Position numbers and translations under genes: made by a program. Shown here piece after piece: positions 1 through 5,445 of a stretch of 7,377 nt of DNA; position 1 is the stretch's first letter; every line of letters begins with the position of its first letter. Below the pieces are notes generated by a model. That model was not told the DNA's origin and did no database searches. It saw only the letters and a list, made by a program, of their open reading frames with translations. The stretch is from Victivallales bacterium (GTDB lineage: Bacteria; Verrucomicrobiota; Lentisphaeria; Oligosphaerales; Oligosphaeraceae): positions 1-7,377 of the forward strand of contig JAFRLP010000228.1 of assembly GCA_017431185.1 (NCBI GenBank). The letters are read 5' to 3'.

Positions 1-751
1 CCAGCAGGAACCGGGCGGCGGCGGCGGCGACCGTGCCGACGCTCCAGGGCGGCTGCTCCTCCCGCAGACGTTCCACCACAGTTGGATGGGCGCATATATA
101 GCCGATACGCACACCTGCACACGCATAGAACTTGGTCAGAGACCGGGAGATGGCCAGGTTGGGCAACGGCGCGAATGCCAGCAAGGAGTCGCCAGTGAAA
201 TCGGCGAATGCCTCGTCAACCAGGAAGAAGCAATCGGGGCGTTCTGTCACCAGGTCATGCAGTTCCGCGGCGGAGACGGCATGCCCCGTCGGATTGTTCG
301 GGTTGCCCAGGATGACCAGTTCGCCGCCACGCAGAAACTGCGACAGTCCACGTGCATCCAGATGAAAGTCGCTCTCCTCCGGCAAGGCGAAACGGCGCAC
401 CGTCTTGCCAGCCTTGCGGCAGTTCTCCTCGTATTCCAGGTATCCGGGGGTGACGACCACCGCCTCCGAGTTCGGCAAAACCCTGGGAAGCAGGGCAAGC
501 AGTTCAGTGCTGCCGTTGCCGAAGAGGAACTCCCCGCCTGACCGTCCCCATCTCTTTGCCGCCAACCGTGCCAGACTTTCGGCATGCGGTTCGGGATAGG
601 CCTCCAGATGGTTCAAGGCCGACTGGCAGGCCGCCAGAAGTCCGTCAGGCATCCCAAGCGGGTGCAAATTGACGCTGAAGTCCAGCAATTCCTCAGGTCG
701 GCAGCCGGCCAGTTTCGCCAGTTTCGTTAGGTTTCCGCCATGTGTAATCAT
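1..751 (-). CDS. cobD: Threonine-phosphate decarboxylase (CobD/CobC type), partial at the left edge
   Basis: PLP-dependent fold-type I enzyme, probably L-threonine-O-3-phosphate decarboxylase, which makes (R)-1-amino-2-propanol phosphate for the nucleotide loop of cobalamin in the cytoplasm. 250 codons are visible and the C-terminus lies outside the window; the family usually has about 330-370 residues. The N-terminus MITHGGN, followed by LLDFSVNLHPLG (22-33), is the hallmark that separates CobD from histidinol-phosphate aminotransferase (HisC). Further motifs are GNGSTE (78-83, cofactor phosphate), NPNNPTG (150-156), DEAFADF (179-185, Asp179 to the pyridine nitrogen), SLTKFYACAGVRIGY (204-218) with Lys207 as the Schiff-base lysine, and Arg215. 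The ATG at 749-751 is chosen because it gives the family N-terminus; AGGCAGG just upstream is a modest ribosome site. The gene starts 27 nt after the AraC gene and may be transcribed with it. HisC is the main alternative. Confidence 0.82.
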   Translation of the reverse strand, partial: MITHGGNLTKLAKLAGCRPEELLDFSVNLHPLGMPDGLLAACQSALNHLEAYPEPHAESLARLAAKRWGRSGGEFLFGNGSTELLALLPRVLPNSEAVVVTPGYLEYEENCRKAGKTVRRFALPEESDFHLDARGLSQFLRGGELVILGNPNNPTGHAVSAAELHDLVTERPDCFFLVDEAFADFTGDSLLAFAPLPNLAISRSLTKFYACAGVRIGYICAHPTVVERLREEQPPWSVGTVAAAAARFLL

Positions 752-778
752 ACCTGCCTTTGTTTGAGACTACGCATC

Positions 779-1561
779 CTAGAGATTCATGGTATTCACG
801 TTGCCGACGCGGTGAACACGTCGGTACTGCCTTGGCGTGACGGAGTACTTTCGGAAAAACTGCCTGCGGAAATGCGGCAGGTCGTTGAATCCGCAGAAGA
901 AGGCGATTTCCTTGATGGAGGAGAGGCTTGTCCTGAGCAGATACGCCGCCTCGCGGCAGCGCTGGTGGTTGATGCATTGCAGCACACTGACCCCGAAGGT
1001 CTTCTGGAACACATGGCTTAGATAATCCCGGCTGCAATTCAATTCCGCAGCCACGTCGGCGGTGCTGATGTTGTCGGCAAAGTGGAGATTGACGATGCGT
1101 TTCGCGCCCTCGGCCAGTTCCGACACTTTGGTTTTGACAGGACTGTCCGCAGGTTCGCGGCAGGTTTCATTCAGCAGAATCTCCTTCAGCAATTCGCAGG
1201 TGCGCTGGTTCGCCAGTGTCTTCTGCTCGTTGATCAGCAGGGTGAAATACTGCGTGAAATAGTCTGGCCGCGCAGGCCGCCCATATTGATGGCACCTTTT
1301 CAGCAGTTGGTCGGGGCAGTCGAAATGTCCCCAGAAGAATGACAAGTCCTTTTCGTAATCCGCCGTTCCGCCATGCTCCACCTCCTTGTGGAGAATGAGA
1401 TACTGCCCCGCACTGACCTGAAAAGAACGTTCTCCTTCCCGAATGTGCAGAACCCCCGACTTCACGAAAATCAGTTCATGATTGGTGAGGGTACGGGTCA
1501 GGTGACGTCCTTTTCCGTTGGATATGAACAGACCTGCTATTTCAAATGTCACATTTCTCAT
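779..1561 (-). CDS. AraC-family transcriptional regulator
   Basis: DNA-binding regulator of 260 residues. The N-terminal half (about 20-115) is a cupin-like sensing domain: LIFVKSG, then GQYLILHKEVEHGG (52-65) and FFWGHF. The C-terminal 96 residues are the AraC double helix-turn-helix: first helix pair at about 165-192 (ISTADVAAELNCSRDYLSHVF), second at about 214-245 (SIKEIAFFCGFND...FRRQFF), ending in the family motif SVTPRQYRR. The frame is open back to 1687, but the ATG at 1561 is preferred: AGGTGG lies 7 nt upstream, the length suits the family, and a candidate promoter lies inside the longer version. It is transcribed away from prepilin-like gene 1, so that divergent gene is a plausible target along with the araC gene itself. 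A sugar or oligosaccharide effector is likely from family habits, but nothing here identifies it. Downstream cobD is in the same orientation after 27 nt. Confidence 0.9.
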   Translation of the reverse strand: MRNVTFEIAGLFISNGKGRHLTRTLTNHELIFVKSGVLHIREGERSFQVSAGQYLILHKEVEHGGTADYEKDLSFFWGHFDCPDQLLKRCHQYGRPARPDYFTQYFTLLINEQKTLANQRTCELLKEILLNETCREPADSPVKTKVSELAEGAKRIVNLHFADNISTADVAAELNCSRDYLSHVFQKTFGVSVLQCINHQRCREAAYLLRTSLSSIKEIAFFCGFNDLPHFRRQFFRKYSVTPRQYRRVHRVGNVNTMNL

Positions 1562-1601
1562 GCGAAGCCACCTGCATTCGGCGTTTCCGGCAACCACTGC
1601 A

Positions 1602-1630
1602 AATATATCCCGCGAAAGCCAGAAACGCAA
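1602..1630 (-). promoter_or_regulatory. Candidate promoter for the AraC gene
   Basis: On the minus strand TTGCGT (1630-1625) and TATATT (1607-1602) are separated by 17 nt. The -10 box is good and the -35 box weak (3 of 6). Transcription would start near 1595, giving a leader of about 35 nt before the ATG at 1561. It lies inside the longer open frame, which supports the shorter AraC protein. Confidence 0.35.
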
Positions 1631-1783
1631 TGCGGGAACCGGCAAAAACTTTTGCCTTGACCATTCATTGCCACCAGCCCGTGCCAAAGGCGCGAACGAA
1701 AGATTACAAAAAACTGCTTTGACACCTTTTTTCCCAAAAAATGCATCTTGTTGCCCGCCACGCCGCAGATTATATTAATTGAA

Positions 1784-1796
1784 GTAATTGCAAAAC
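1784..1796 (-). promoter_or_regulatory. Shared upstream box, copy 1
   Basis: On the minus strand this reads GTTTTGCAATTAC, identical over 13 nt to the copy at 5518-5530 and 12 of 13 to the copy at 1916-1928. It points towards the AraC gene. A TATAAT follows on the same strand (1774-1769), 13 nt beyond the inner TTGCAA, which is too close for a standard sigma-70 spacing. Role unknown: regulator site or an unusual promoter element. Confidence 0.4.
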
Positions 1797-1820
1797 CATC
1801 ATCCCGACCGCCCTCCCGAC

Positions 1821-1864
1821 GCGGCGCGATGGCCTCATCGCCCAGACTCGGCGTGACACCACGC
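1821..1864. repeat. GC-rich hairpin cluster
   Basis: Two small perfect hairpins lie close together: GCGATG (1826-1831) with CATCGC (1836-1841) around a 4-nt loop, and GCGTG (1851-1855) with CACGC (1860-1864) around a 4-nt loop. The GC-rich block stands out from the A/T-rich flank. It may be a copy of an interspersed extragenic repeat, but only one copy is in this window. There is no T-run, so it is not an intrinsic terminator. Confidence 0.35.
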
Positions 1865-1915
1865 ATCGTCTTCGCCCGTCGCCCCCGCTTGCGGCGGCTT
1901 GGTGGCTGGACGGCA

Positions 1916-1928
1916 GTTTTGCAATTGC
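1916..1928 (+). promoter_or_regulatory. Shared upstream box, copy 2
   Basis: GTTTTGCAATTGC, 12 of 13 identical to the copies at 1784-1796 (minus) and 5518-5530. It lies 75 nt ahead of prepilin-like gene 1, and its TTGCAA can act as the -35 box of the promoter annotated at 1919-1946. The string AAAATCCGCAG follows at 1942-1952; the same 11 nt also occur next to copy 3 (5496-5506). Confidence 0.45.
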
Positions 1929-1946
1929 CTCAACCCGATGTAAAAT
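1919..1946 (+). promoter_or_regulatory. Candidate promoter for prepilin-like gene 1
   Basis: TTGCAA (1919-1924, 4 of 6) and TAAAAT (1941-1946, 5 of 6) are separated by 16 nt, the same spacer as the stronger promoter of prepilin-like gene 2. Transcription from about 1953 would give a 50-nt leader before the ATG at 2003. Confidence 0.45.
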
Positions 1947-2002
1947 CCGCAGGCTGTGCATCCTTCAGGTGCAGAAATCAACACCAATCACAAGACAATC
2001 CC

Positions 2003-2773
2003 ATGAAATCAGAATCTGGATACGGACAGTTGATACAACGGGGGAGCAGAAATGCCACGGCTTGGCAGTTTACCCTTGTTGAATTGCTGGTCGTCATAGC
2101 GATAATCGCCATACTTGCGTCCATGCTTCTGCCTGCCCTGTCACGCGCACGGCGGGCTGCCATCAGCGCCAACTACATCTCCAACCTGAGGCAAATCGGC
2201 CTGGTGGCGCACGAATACTCGATGGACCAGGACGGATACCTCGCCCCTACCTTGTCCCTCTACAACGGCAACGAGACCACCTGGGTCGCCGTCTATATCC
2301 ACAGCGGGTCGCTGGCCAGGCCCAATGACGGGGGCGTCGTCATATACCGATGCCCCGCAGCCGGCGGCACACAGCACGGAGACGATTCGGAATCCTACGG
2401 CAGTGACGGCGCGGTCAACGGCGAGTATGTGACGAAGAACAACATCCACTCGCTCCGCCTCACCTCCTTGCGGGGCAGCGCCTCCGTATTCCCGATGTAC
2501 GCGGACAGCTTCAAGTGCGTGCCTGGAGACAAGACAAACGTCACGCCCCAGGCGGGCAGGAGGCAGAACTATCGGATTGACATTGACTGGGGCGGCGCCG
2601 TGGCGGCGCGCCATCTGAAGAAGGCGAATCTTGTCATGGCGGACGGCCATGTCCAGAGTTCCACTGGCCCCGAACTGAAGATGAGATACAACCGCGGCGC
2701 CTCCAGCCCCCAGATTTCCTCCTGGTGGTATGATTCGGGCGCCTATTTCCAATATGTCCATACAGAGTACTGA
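2003..2773 (+). CDS. Prepilin-like protein 1 with H-X9-DG motif
   Basis: 256-residue single-pass protein of the type II pseudopilin-like family that is greatly expanded in Lentisphaerota. The leader is 22 residues, then [20 protein letters not shown] (23-42): predicted prepilin peptidase cleavage before Phe23, with the conserved Glu at mature position 5 (Glu27) and one hydrophobic helix. The usual Gly at -1 is Gln here. The periplasmic part has a YRCPA segment (Cys117) and ends with the H-X9-DG motif, His204 to Asp214-Gly215 ([15 protein letters not shown]). The frame is open from 1748, but that extension is low-complexity and overlaps the promoter, so the ATG at 2003 is preferred. It has no clear ribosome site. 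A far better site, GGGGGAG at 2040-2046, serves an out-of-frame ATG at 2052. The next ORF begins 3 nt after the stop, suggesting coupled translation. Likely role: minor pilin or surface or secretion component tied to the neighbouring exported enzyme; substrate unknown. Confidence 0.88.
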   Translation: MKSESGYGQLIQRGSRNATAWQFTLVELLVVIAIIAILASMLLPALSRARRAAISANYISNLRQIGLVAHEYSMDQDGYLAPTLSLYNGNETTWVAVYIHSGSLARPNDGGVVIYRCPAAGGTQHGDDSESYGSDGAVNGEYVTKNNIHSLRLTSLRGSASVFPMYADSFKCVPGDKTNVTPQAGRRQNYRIDIDWGGAVAARHLKKANLVMADGHVQSSTGPELKMRYNRGASSPQISSWWYDSGAYFQYVHTEY

Positions 2774-2776
2774 CCC

Positions 2777-2983
2777 ATGAAAAAACTGATTGCCTTGACG
2801 ACTCTTCTTTTGCCGCTGTTGGCCGGCGCCTCGGACGCCAGGCACTGCGCAAACCTGGGCCTCCCTGTCCTGATTATCGGCATCGACGGCGCAGGCGTCC
2901 ATTCCGCCGACGAATTCTGCCGCCTCCCCTCCATCGACGTCATCCGCGACATGCTTCTGCAATACATGGCGGACGGCGCATAG
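2777..2983 (+). pseudogene. Short secreted ORF, probable N-terminal remnant of an alkaline-phosphatase-superfamily phosphodiesterase
   Basis: 68 residues. A clear Sec signal peptide (MKK, hydrophobic 4-16, then AGASDA) is followed by LPVLIIGIDGAGVHSADEF and LPSIDVI...MADGA, then a stop. The strand VLIIGIDG with a following P-x-I-D segment resembles the start of type I phosphodiesterase/nucleotide pyrophosphatase proteins, where the Asp of GIDG is a metal ligand. The nucleophile Thr/Ser and all later metal ligands are missing, so this would be a broken gene. Adding one base in the GG at 2976-2977 would extend the frame to about 3050 (RIGFDIPANEFQKSYR...) before another stop in the repeat array. 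It starts 3 nt after prepilin-like gene 1, in a typical operon position. It could instead be a genuine small exported protein. The family link is a judgement from a short stretch. Confidence 0.5.
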
Positions 2984-3012
2984 GATTCGACATTCCCGCC
3001 AACGAGTTCCAG

Positions 3013-3104
3013 AAATCTTACCGAATGGAATCCGAAAATCTTACCGAATGAAAATCGGAAATCTCATCGGATGGAATTGAAAAATCCTACCGAATGCATT
3101 ATGT
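3013..3104 (+). repeat. Four tandem copies of a 23-bp repeat
   Basis: The core AAATCTTACCGAATG recurs at 3013-3027, 3036-3050, 3059-3073 (AAATCTCATCGGATG) and 3082-3096 (AAATCCTACCGAATG), each exactly 23 nt after the last. The 8 nt between cores vary (GGAATCCGA-like). The period is not a multiple of three, so this is not a protein repeat. About two helical turns per unit would place a bound protein on nearly the same face of the DNA, as in iterons or clustered operators. There are no unique spacers, so it is not a CRISPR array. Confidence 0.85.
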
Positions 3105-3107
3105 TAT

Positions 3108-3266
3108 GATATCCGTAACTATTCAGAGCCCCCGCCTGTTTTGACGTGCGGGGCATCAGATTTGCCACAGTGTACGACGTGACAAGCGTGAGTCCCCAAC
3201 CTGCCCGCGAGGCCTTCAGGCCTCGCGGATTGAAGTAGCCTGGGGTTCTGAATAGATGCTGATATC
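3108..3266. repeat. 159-bp nested inverted repeat or structured RNA element
   Basis: The main arms are 3119-3132 and 3242-3255: 14 positions, 13 Watson-Crick pairs plus one G-U. Outside them, after a symmetric 5-nt gap on each side, GATATC (3108-3113) can pair with GATATC (3261-3266). Inside is a strong hairpin, 3205-3214 with 3219-3228 (10 bp perfect, loop TTCA). A second inner hairpin, CCCCGC (3130-3135) with GCGGGG (3148-3153), uses part of the same C-run as the main arm, so the two foldings compete. It lies 46 nt ahead of the ATPase ATG. It could be a structured leader RNA, a MITE-like element or a protein-binding palindrome. No T-run follows, so it is not a standard intrinsic terminator. 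Confidence 0.75.
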
Positions 3267-3312
3267 CATTTGCCCCAAGCATATCCAACGCAAAAGGGAA
3301 TGAGAATCCATC

Positions 3313-4587
3313 ATGCAAAGGCAGGATTACAAACCGAGACTGATTGACAGGCAGGTGCAGAATTTTCTTTCGGCAATGGGAGCAGTTGTCATAGAAGGTC
3401 CCAAGTGGAGCGGAAAGACATGGACATCCTCCCAGCACTGTCGAAGCGAATTTCTGCTGGGCAGCCCCGATGGTAATTTTCAGAACAAGCGTTTGGCACT
3501 GCTTTCACCAGAAACGGTTCTAATCGGTGAAGCACCGCGTATGCTGGATGAATGGCAGGAAGTCCCCCCTCTTTGGGATGCGGTGCGAGCGGAAGTGGAC
3601 AGGCGGAATGCCAAAGGGCAATTCATTCTCACAGGCTCTTCGACCCCCAACCGCAAGGGCATTATTCATAGCGGGGCTGGCAGAATCGGCAGGCTTCGGA
3701 TGCGTCCCATGTCACTCTTTGAATCAGGTGACTCCAATGGACAAGTGTCACTGGAATCGCTTTGCTCCCAACGCATTACCCCATGTTTGAACAAGGACAT
3801 TCCACTGCCTATGCTTGCATCGCTGATTGTTCGGGGCGGCTGGCCTGGAAACCTGGATGTGCCTGATTCCACTGCTGGAATCATCTCCAGGGAATACATC
3901 AAGGCACTCCTGGAAAGCGATATTCCACGCCTTCAAGAAAAGAAACGCGATGTCCACAAAATCCATCTTCTGCTGCGTTCACTGGCCCGTAACGAAAGCA
4001 CGACAGCATCCGTCGCCGCATTAAGAAAAGACATCAGCGGGGTTGACGGCGAAAGTGTCGATGATGACACAATCAATTCCTATCTGGACATTCTTCATCG
4101 CCTGTTCATTTTGGACAATCAGTTGCCTTTTGCTCCTGGAACCCGCTCCTCCATCCGAATCAAGCAAGCGGAAAAGCGTCACCTTGCCGATCCGTCACTT
4201 GCCTGCGCTCTGTTAAACCTGAACGCGCAAGGGCTTGTCAATGACCTGGAAACCTTCGGCTTCCTTTTCGAGGCCCTCTGCATCCGGGACCTCCGCATTT
4301 ACGCTGAATCCTTCGGTGCGGAACTATATCATTATCAGGACTACAAGGGCAATGAATTCGATGCGGTGCTCGAACTTCCCGACAAGAGATGGTGCGGCAT
4401 TGAAATCAAATTGGGAGCGCAGCAGATTGACGCCGCGGCGGACAACCTTTTGCGTATCAATGGCGCCATAAAAGACGCTGACGGGAAAGGCGCGTCCAGT
4501 TTGATTGTGGTCTGCGGACTCTGCAATGCCGCCTATCAGCGAAAAGACGGGGTCCTGGTCACACCAATTACGATGCTGAAACCGTAA
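3313..4587 (+). CDS. ATP-binding protein, AAA_14 plus DUF4143
   Basis: 424 residues, full length for the family of predicted cytoplasmic AAA-like ATPases whose biological role is not settled. The N-terminal AAA_14 domain has Walker A GPKWSGKT (29-36), Walker B-like MLDEWQ (77-82, Asp79-Glu80), a sensor-like strand FILTGSS (104-110) and the family segment RPMSLFE (131-137). The C-terminal DUF4143 domain (about 195-395) ends with a PD-(D/E)XK-like pattern, GNEFDAVLEL (346-355) then GIEIKLG (362-368): Asp350, Glu364 and Lys366 resemble a nuclease core, though activity is unproven in the family. The ATG at 3313 fits the family start; AGGG and GAGAA upstream are distant and weak. Base composition looks less GC-rich than the neighbouring genes. 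With repeats on both sides and no partner gene on the same operon, it may be an acquired unit between two pilin and enzyme modules. Confidence 0.9.
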   Translation: MQRQDYKPRLIDRQVQNFLSAMGAVVIEGPKWSGKTWTSSQHCRSEFLLGSPDGNFQNKRLALLSPETVLIGEAPRMLDEWQEVPPLWDAVRAEVDRRNAKGQFILTGSSTPNRKGIIHSGAGRIGRLRMRPMSLFESGDSNGQVSLESLCSQRITPCLNKDIPLPMLASLIVRGGWPGNLDVPDSTAGIISREYIKALLESDIPRLQEKKRDVHKIHLLLRSLARNESTTASVAALRKDISGVDGESVDDDTINSYLDILHRLFILDNQLPFAPGTRSSIRIKQAEKRHLADPSLACALLNLNAQGLVNDLETFGFLFEALCIRDLRIYAESFGAELYHYQDYKGNEFDAVLELPDKRWCGIEIKLGAQQIDAAADNLLRINGAIKDADGKGASSLIVVCGLCNAAYQRKDGVLVTPITMLKP

Positions 4588-4612
4588 GTCAGGCTGAAGC
4601 ACTACTTCATCT

Positions 4613-4691
4613 GACGCCGCCGCCACGCATCCTCCGGTGGCGGGACGCCGCCGCCACCACTCAGCGCCCGGCGGCGGGACGCCGCCGCTAC
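4613..4691 (+). repeat. Three units of a GC-rich hairpin repeat
   Basis: GACGCCGCCGCYAC occurs at 4613-4626, 4644-4657 and 4678-4691. Units 2 and 3 carry a left arm that makes a hairpin: 4636-4643 with 4651-4658 (8 bp perfect, 7-nt loop), and 4669-4676 with 4680-4687 (8 bp perfect, loop GGA). Unit 1 lacks the arm. It begins 25 nt after the ATPase stop. There is no T-run after either hairpin, so it looks more like an extragenic palindromic (REP-type) repeat than an intrinsic terminator, though it could slow polymerase or protect the mRNA 3' end. Confidence 0.75.
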
Positions 4692-4733
4692 AAAACCGCA
4701 TTTCGTCCGCCGAAAAAATCAGGGGAATGCCGC

Positions 4734-4761
4734 TTGACAAACCAGAAACAGGGATTATAAT
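4734..4761 (+). promoter_or_regulatory. Strong sigma-70-type promoter for prepilin-like gene 2
   Basis: TTGACA (4734-4739) and TATAAT (4756-4761) are both perfect consensus hexamers, 16 nt apart. Transcription should start near 4768, giving a leader of about 57 nt. The expected start lies at the centre of the palindrome annotated at 4761-4780, so a tightly repressed, strong promoter is likely. Confidence 0.85.
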
Positions 4762-4780
4762 ATGTTTAACGTTAAGCATA
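4761..4780. promoter_or_regulatory. LacI-type operator palindrome over the transcription start
   Basis: A 20-bp inverted repeat centred between 4770 and 4771, with 9 of 10 positions symmetric; the inner TTAACGTTAA is perfect. The central CG inside AACGTT is typical of LacI/PurR/GalR-family operators. It touches the last base of the -10 box and covers the expected start, the classic position for a repressor. The regulator gene is not in the window; the AraC protein here is not expected to bind a symmetric site of this type. Confidence 0.7.
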
Positions 4781-4824
4781 CCCCTTGTCTTTTGTAGCGT
4801 TCCATTTGAAAAAAAGAAGAAATC

Positions 4825-5445
4825 ATGAGAAGAAAATTCACTTTGATTGAGTTGCTTGTCGTCATCGCCATCATCAGTGTGCTGGCCGCGATGCTTCTGC
4901 CGGCATTGTCGAAGGCGCGTGAGAAGGCCAGGGGAATCGCCTGCGTCGGCAATTTCAAACAGCATGGGCTCTACATGGCCATGTACACGGACGAGAACGC
5001 GGACACCATCCCCACGAATGTCAGCGACAGCGACTCCTGGTACAACCGAGCCACCAAAAGCGGGGTCTGGCCCTGGGGCCTGAAATGGAATGGAAGCGAT
5101 AGTTATTTTGCCTCCGAGGCCATCGGCGTCTGGCGATGCCCCTCCGCGCACTATGCATACGGGAGCACGAAAGCCGAGCAGAACATTGGCCTGAACCAGC
5201 ATCTTTCGGGGGCGAGCACCACGTCCGTCGTCGCCAGCCACAGACCCAGCGCCGTGTATGTGCTTTGGGACTCCGTCTATTGGTCTTCCAATCCCTGGTT
5301 GACCTTTTCCGGCACGGTGTCAGGGTACCGCTATGAATTCAGGCATGCAGGGGTCAACCAGATTACGATTTCGTTCCTCGACGGACATTCGGAACTGGTG
5401 CAGAGAAAACATTTCACCAAGAACGGCGAAACCCTTGGCTTCTGA
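4825..5445 (+). CDS. Prepilin-like protein 2 with a variant H-Xn-DG motif
   Basis: 206 residues. The leader is only MRRK, then [20 protein letters not shown] (5-24): predicted prepilin peptidase cleavage before Phe5, Glu9 as the conserved mature Glu5, and a single hydrophobic helix. The -1 residue is Lys, not the usual Gly. The exported part has VWRCPSA (102-108) and a C-terminal [18 protein letters not shown] (173-190). In it, His174 and Asp186-Gly187 are 11 residues apart, not 9, so this is a two-residue-longer form of the H-X9-DG motif seen in prepilin-like protein 1. The start is firm: family N-terminus, AAGAAG-type purine tract just upstream, and a strong promoter 57 nt away. It resembles prepilin-like 1 mainly in the N-terminal helix and the H-DG end, so the two are old paralogues. 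The DUF4838 gene follows after 123 nt and may share its transcript or use its own promoter. Confidence 0.9.
   Translation: MRRKFTLIELLVVIAIISVLAAMLLPALSKAREKARGIACVGNFKQHGLYMAMYTDENADTIPTNVSDSDSWYNRATKSGVWPWGLKWNGSDSYFASEAIGVWRCPSAHYAYGSTKAEQNIGLNQHLSGASTTSVVASHRPSAVYVLWDSVYWSSNPWLTFSGTVSGYRYEFRHAGVNQITISFLDGHSELVQRKHFTKNGETLGF

Larger units (their letters stand above)
1562..2002. other. Divergent intergenic region between the AraC gene and prepilin-like gene 1
   Basis: 441 nt without a convincing gene; open frames here are low-complexity extensions rich in Arg and Pro. The AraC side is A/T-rich (1700-1800, with runs of A and T). The middle (1801-1905) is GC-rich with small hairpins. It holds the candidate AraC promoter (1602-1630), two inverted copies of the box GTTTTGCAATTRC (1784-1796 and 1916-1928) and a candidate promoter for the prepilin-like gene (1919-1946). 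No RNA gene was recognised. Confidence 0.7.
2984..3312. other. Structured noncoding region ahead of the ATPase gene
   Basis: 329 nt without a convincing gene. The first part holds four tandem 23-bp repeats (3013-3104), the second a nested inverted repeat (3108-3266); 3267-3312 is the leader next to the ATPase start. Stops are frequent in all plus frames. No clear sigma-70 promoter was found: TTGAAG (3230-3235) with TAGATG (3253-3258) is a weak pair. Confidence 0.65.

Noticed and set aside
1424..1433. Palindrome AGAACGTTCT resembling the LacI-type core
   Set aside because: It is inside the AraC coding sequence, short, and lacks the flanking symmetry of the site at 4761-4780.
1748..2002. 85-codon upstream extension of prepilin-like gene 1
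   Set aside because: Low-complexity Arg/Pro-rich translation of a GC-rich hairpin region; it would swallow the candidate promoter and bury the prepilin leader.
2141..2962. 273-codon open frame on the minus strand
   Set aside because: Antisense to prepilin-like gene 1 and the following ORF, whose signal sequences and motifs are clear.
3013..3104. CRISPR array
   Set aside because: Repeats are contiguous with a strict 23-nt period and no unique spacers, and no cas gene is present.
3205..3228. Intrinsic terminator at the perfect 10-bp hairpin
   Set aside because: The stem is strong but is followed by GATTGAAG rather than a T-run.
3241..3256. Possible tRNA T-loop (GGTTCTGAAT)
   Set aside because: No acceptor, D or anticodon arms can be fitted around it; the string belongs to the right arm of the inverted repeat.
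3064..3438. 124-codon minus-strand frame across the structured element
   Set aside because: It crosses the repeat array, both arms of the palindrome and the start of the ATPase gene. Its sequence shows no family feature.
4324..5241. 305-codon open frame on the minus strand
   Set aside because: It runs across the ATPase 3' end, the repeats, the strong promoter and prepilin-like gene 2, and has no recognisable domain.
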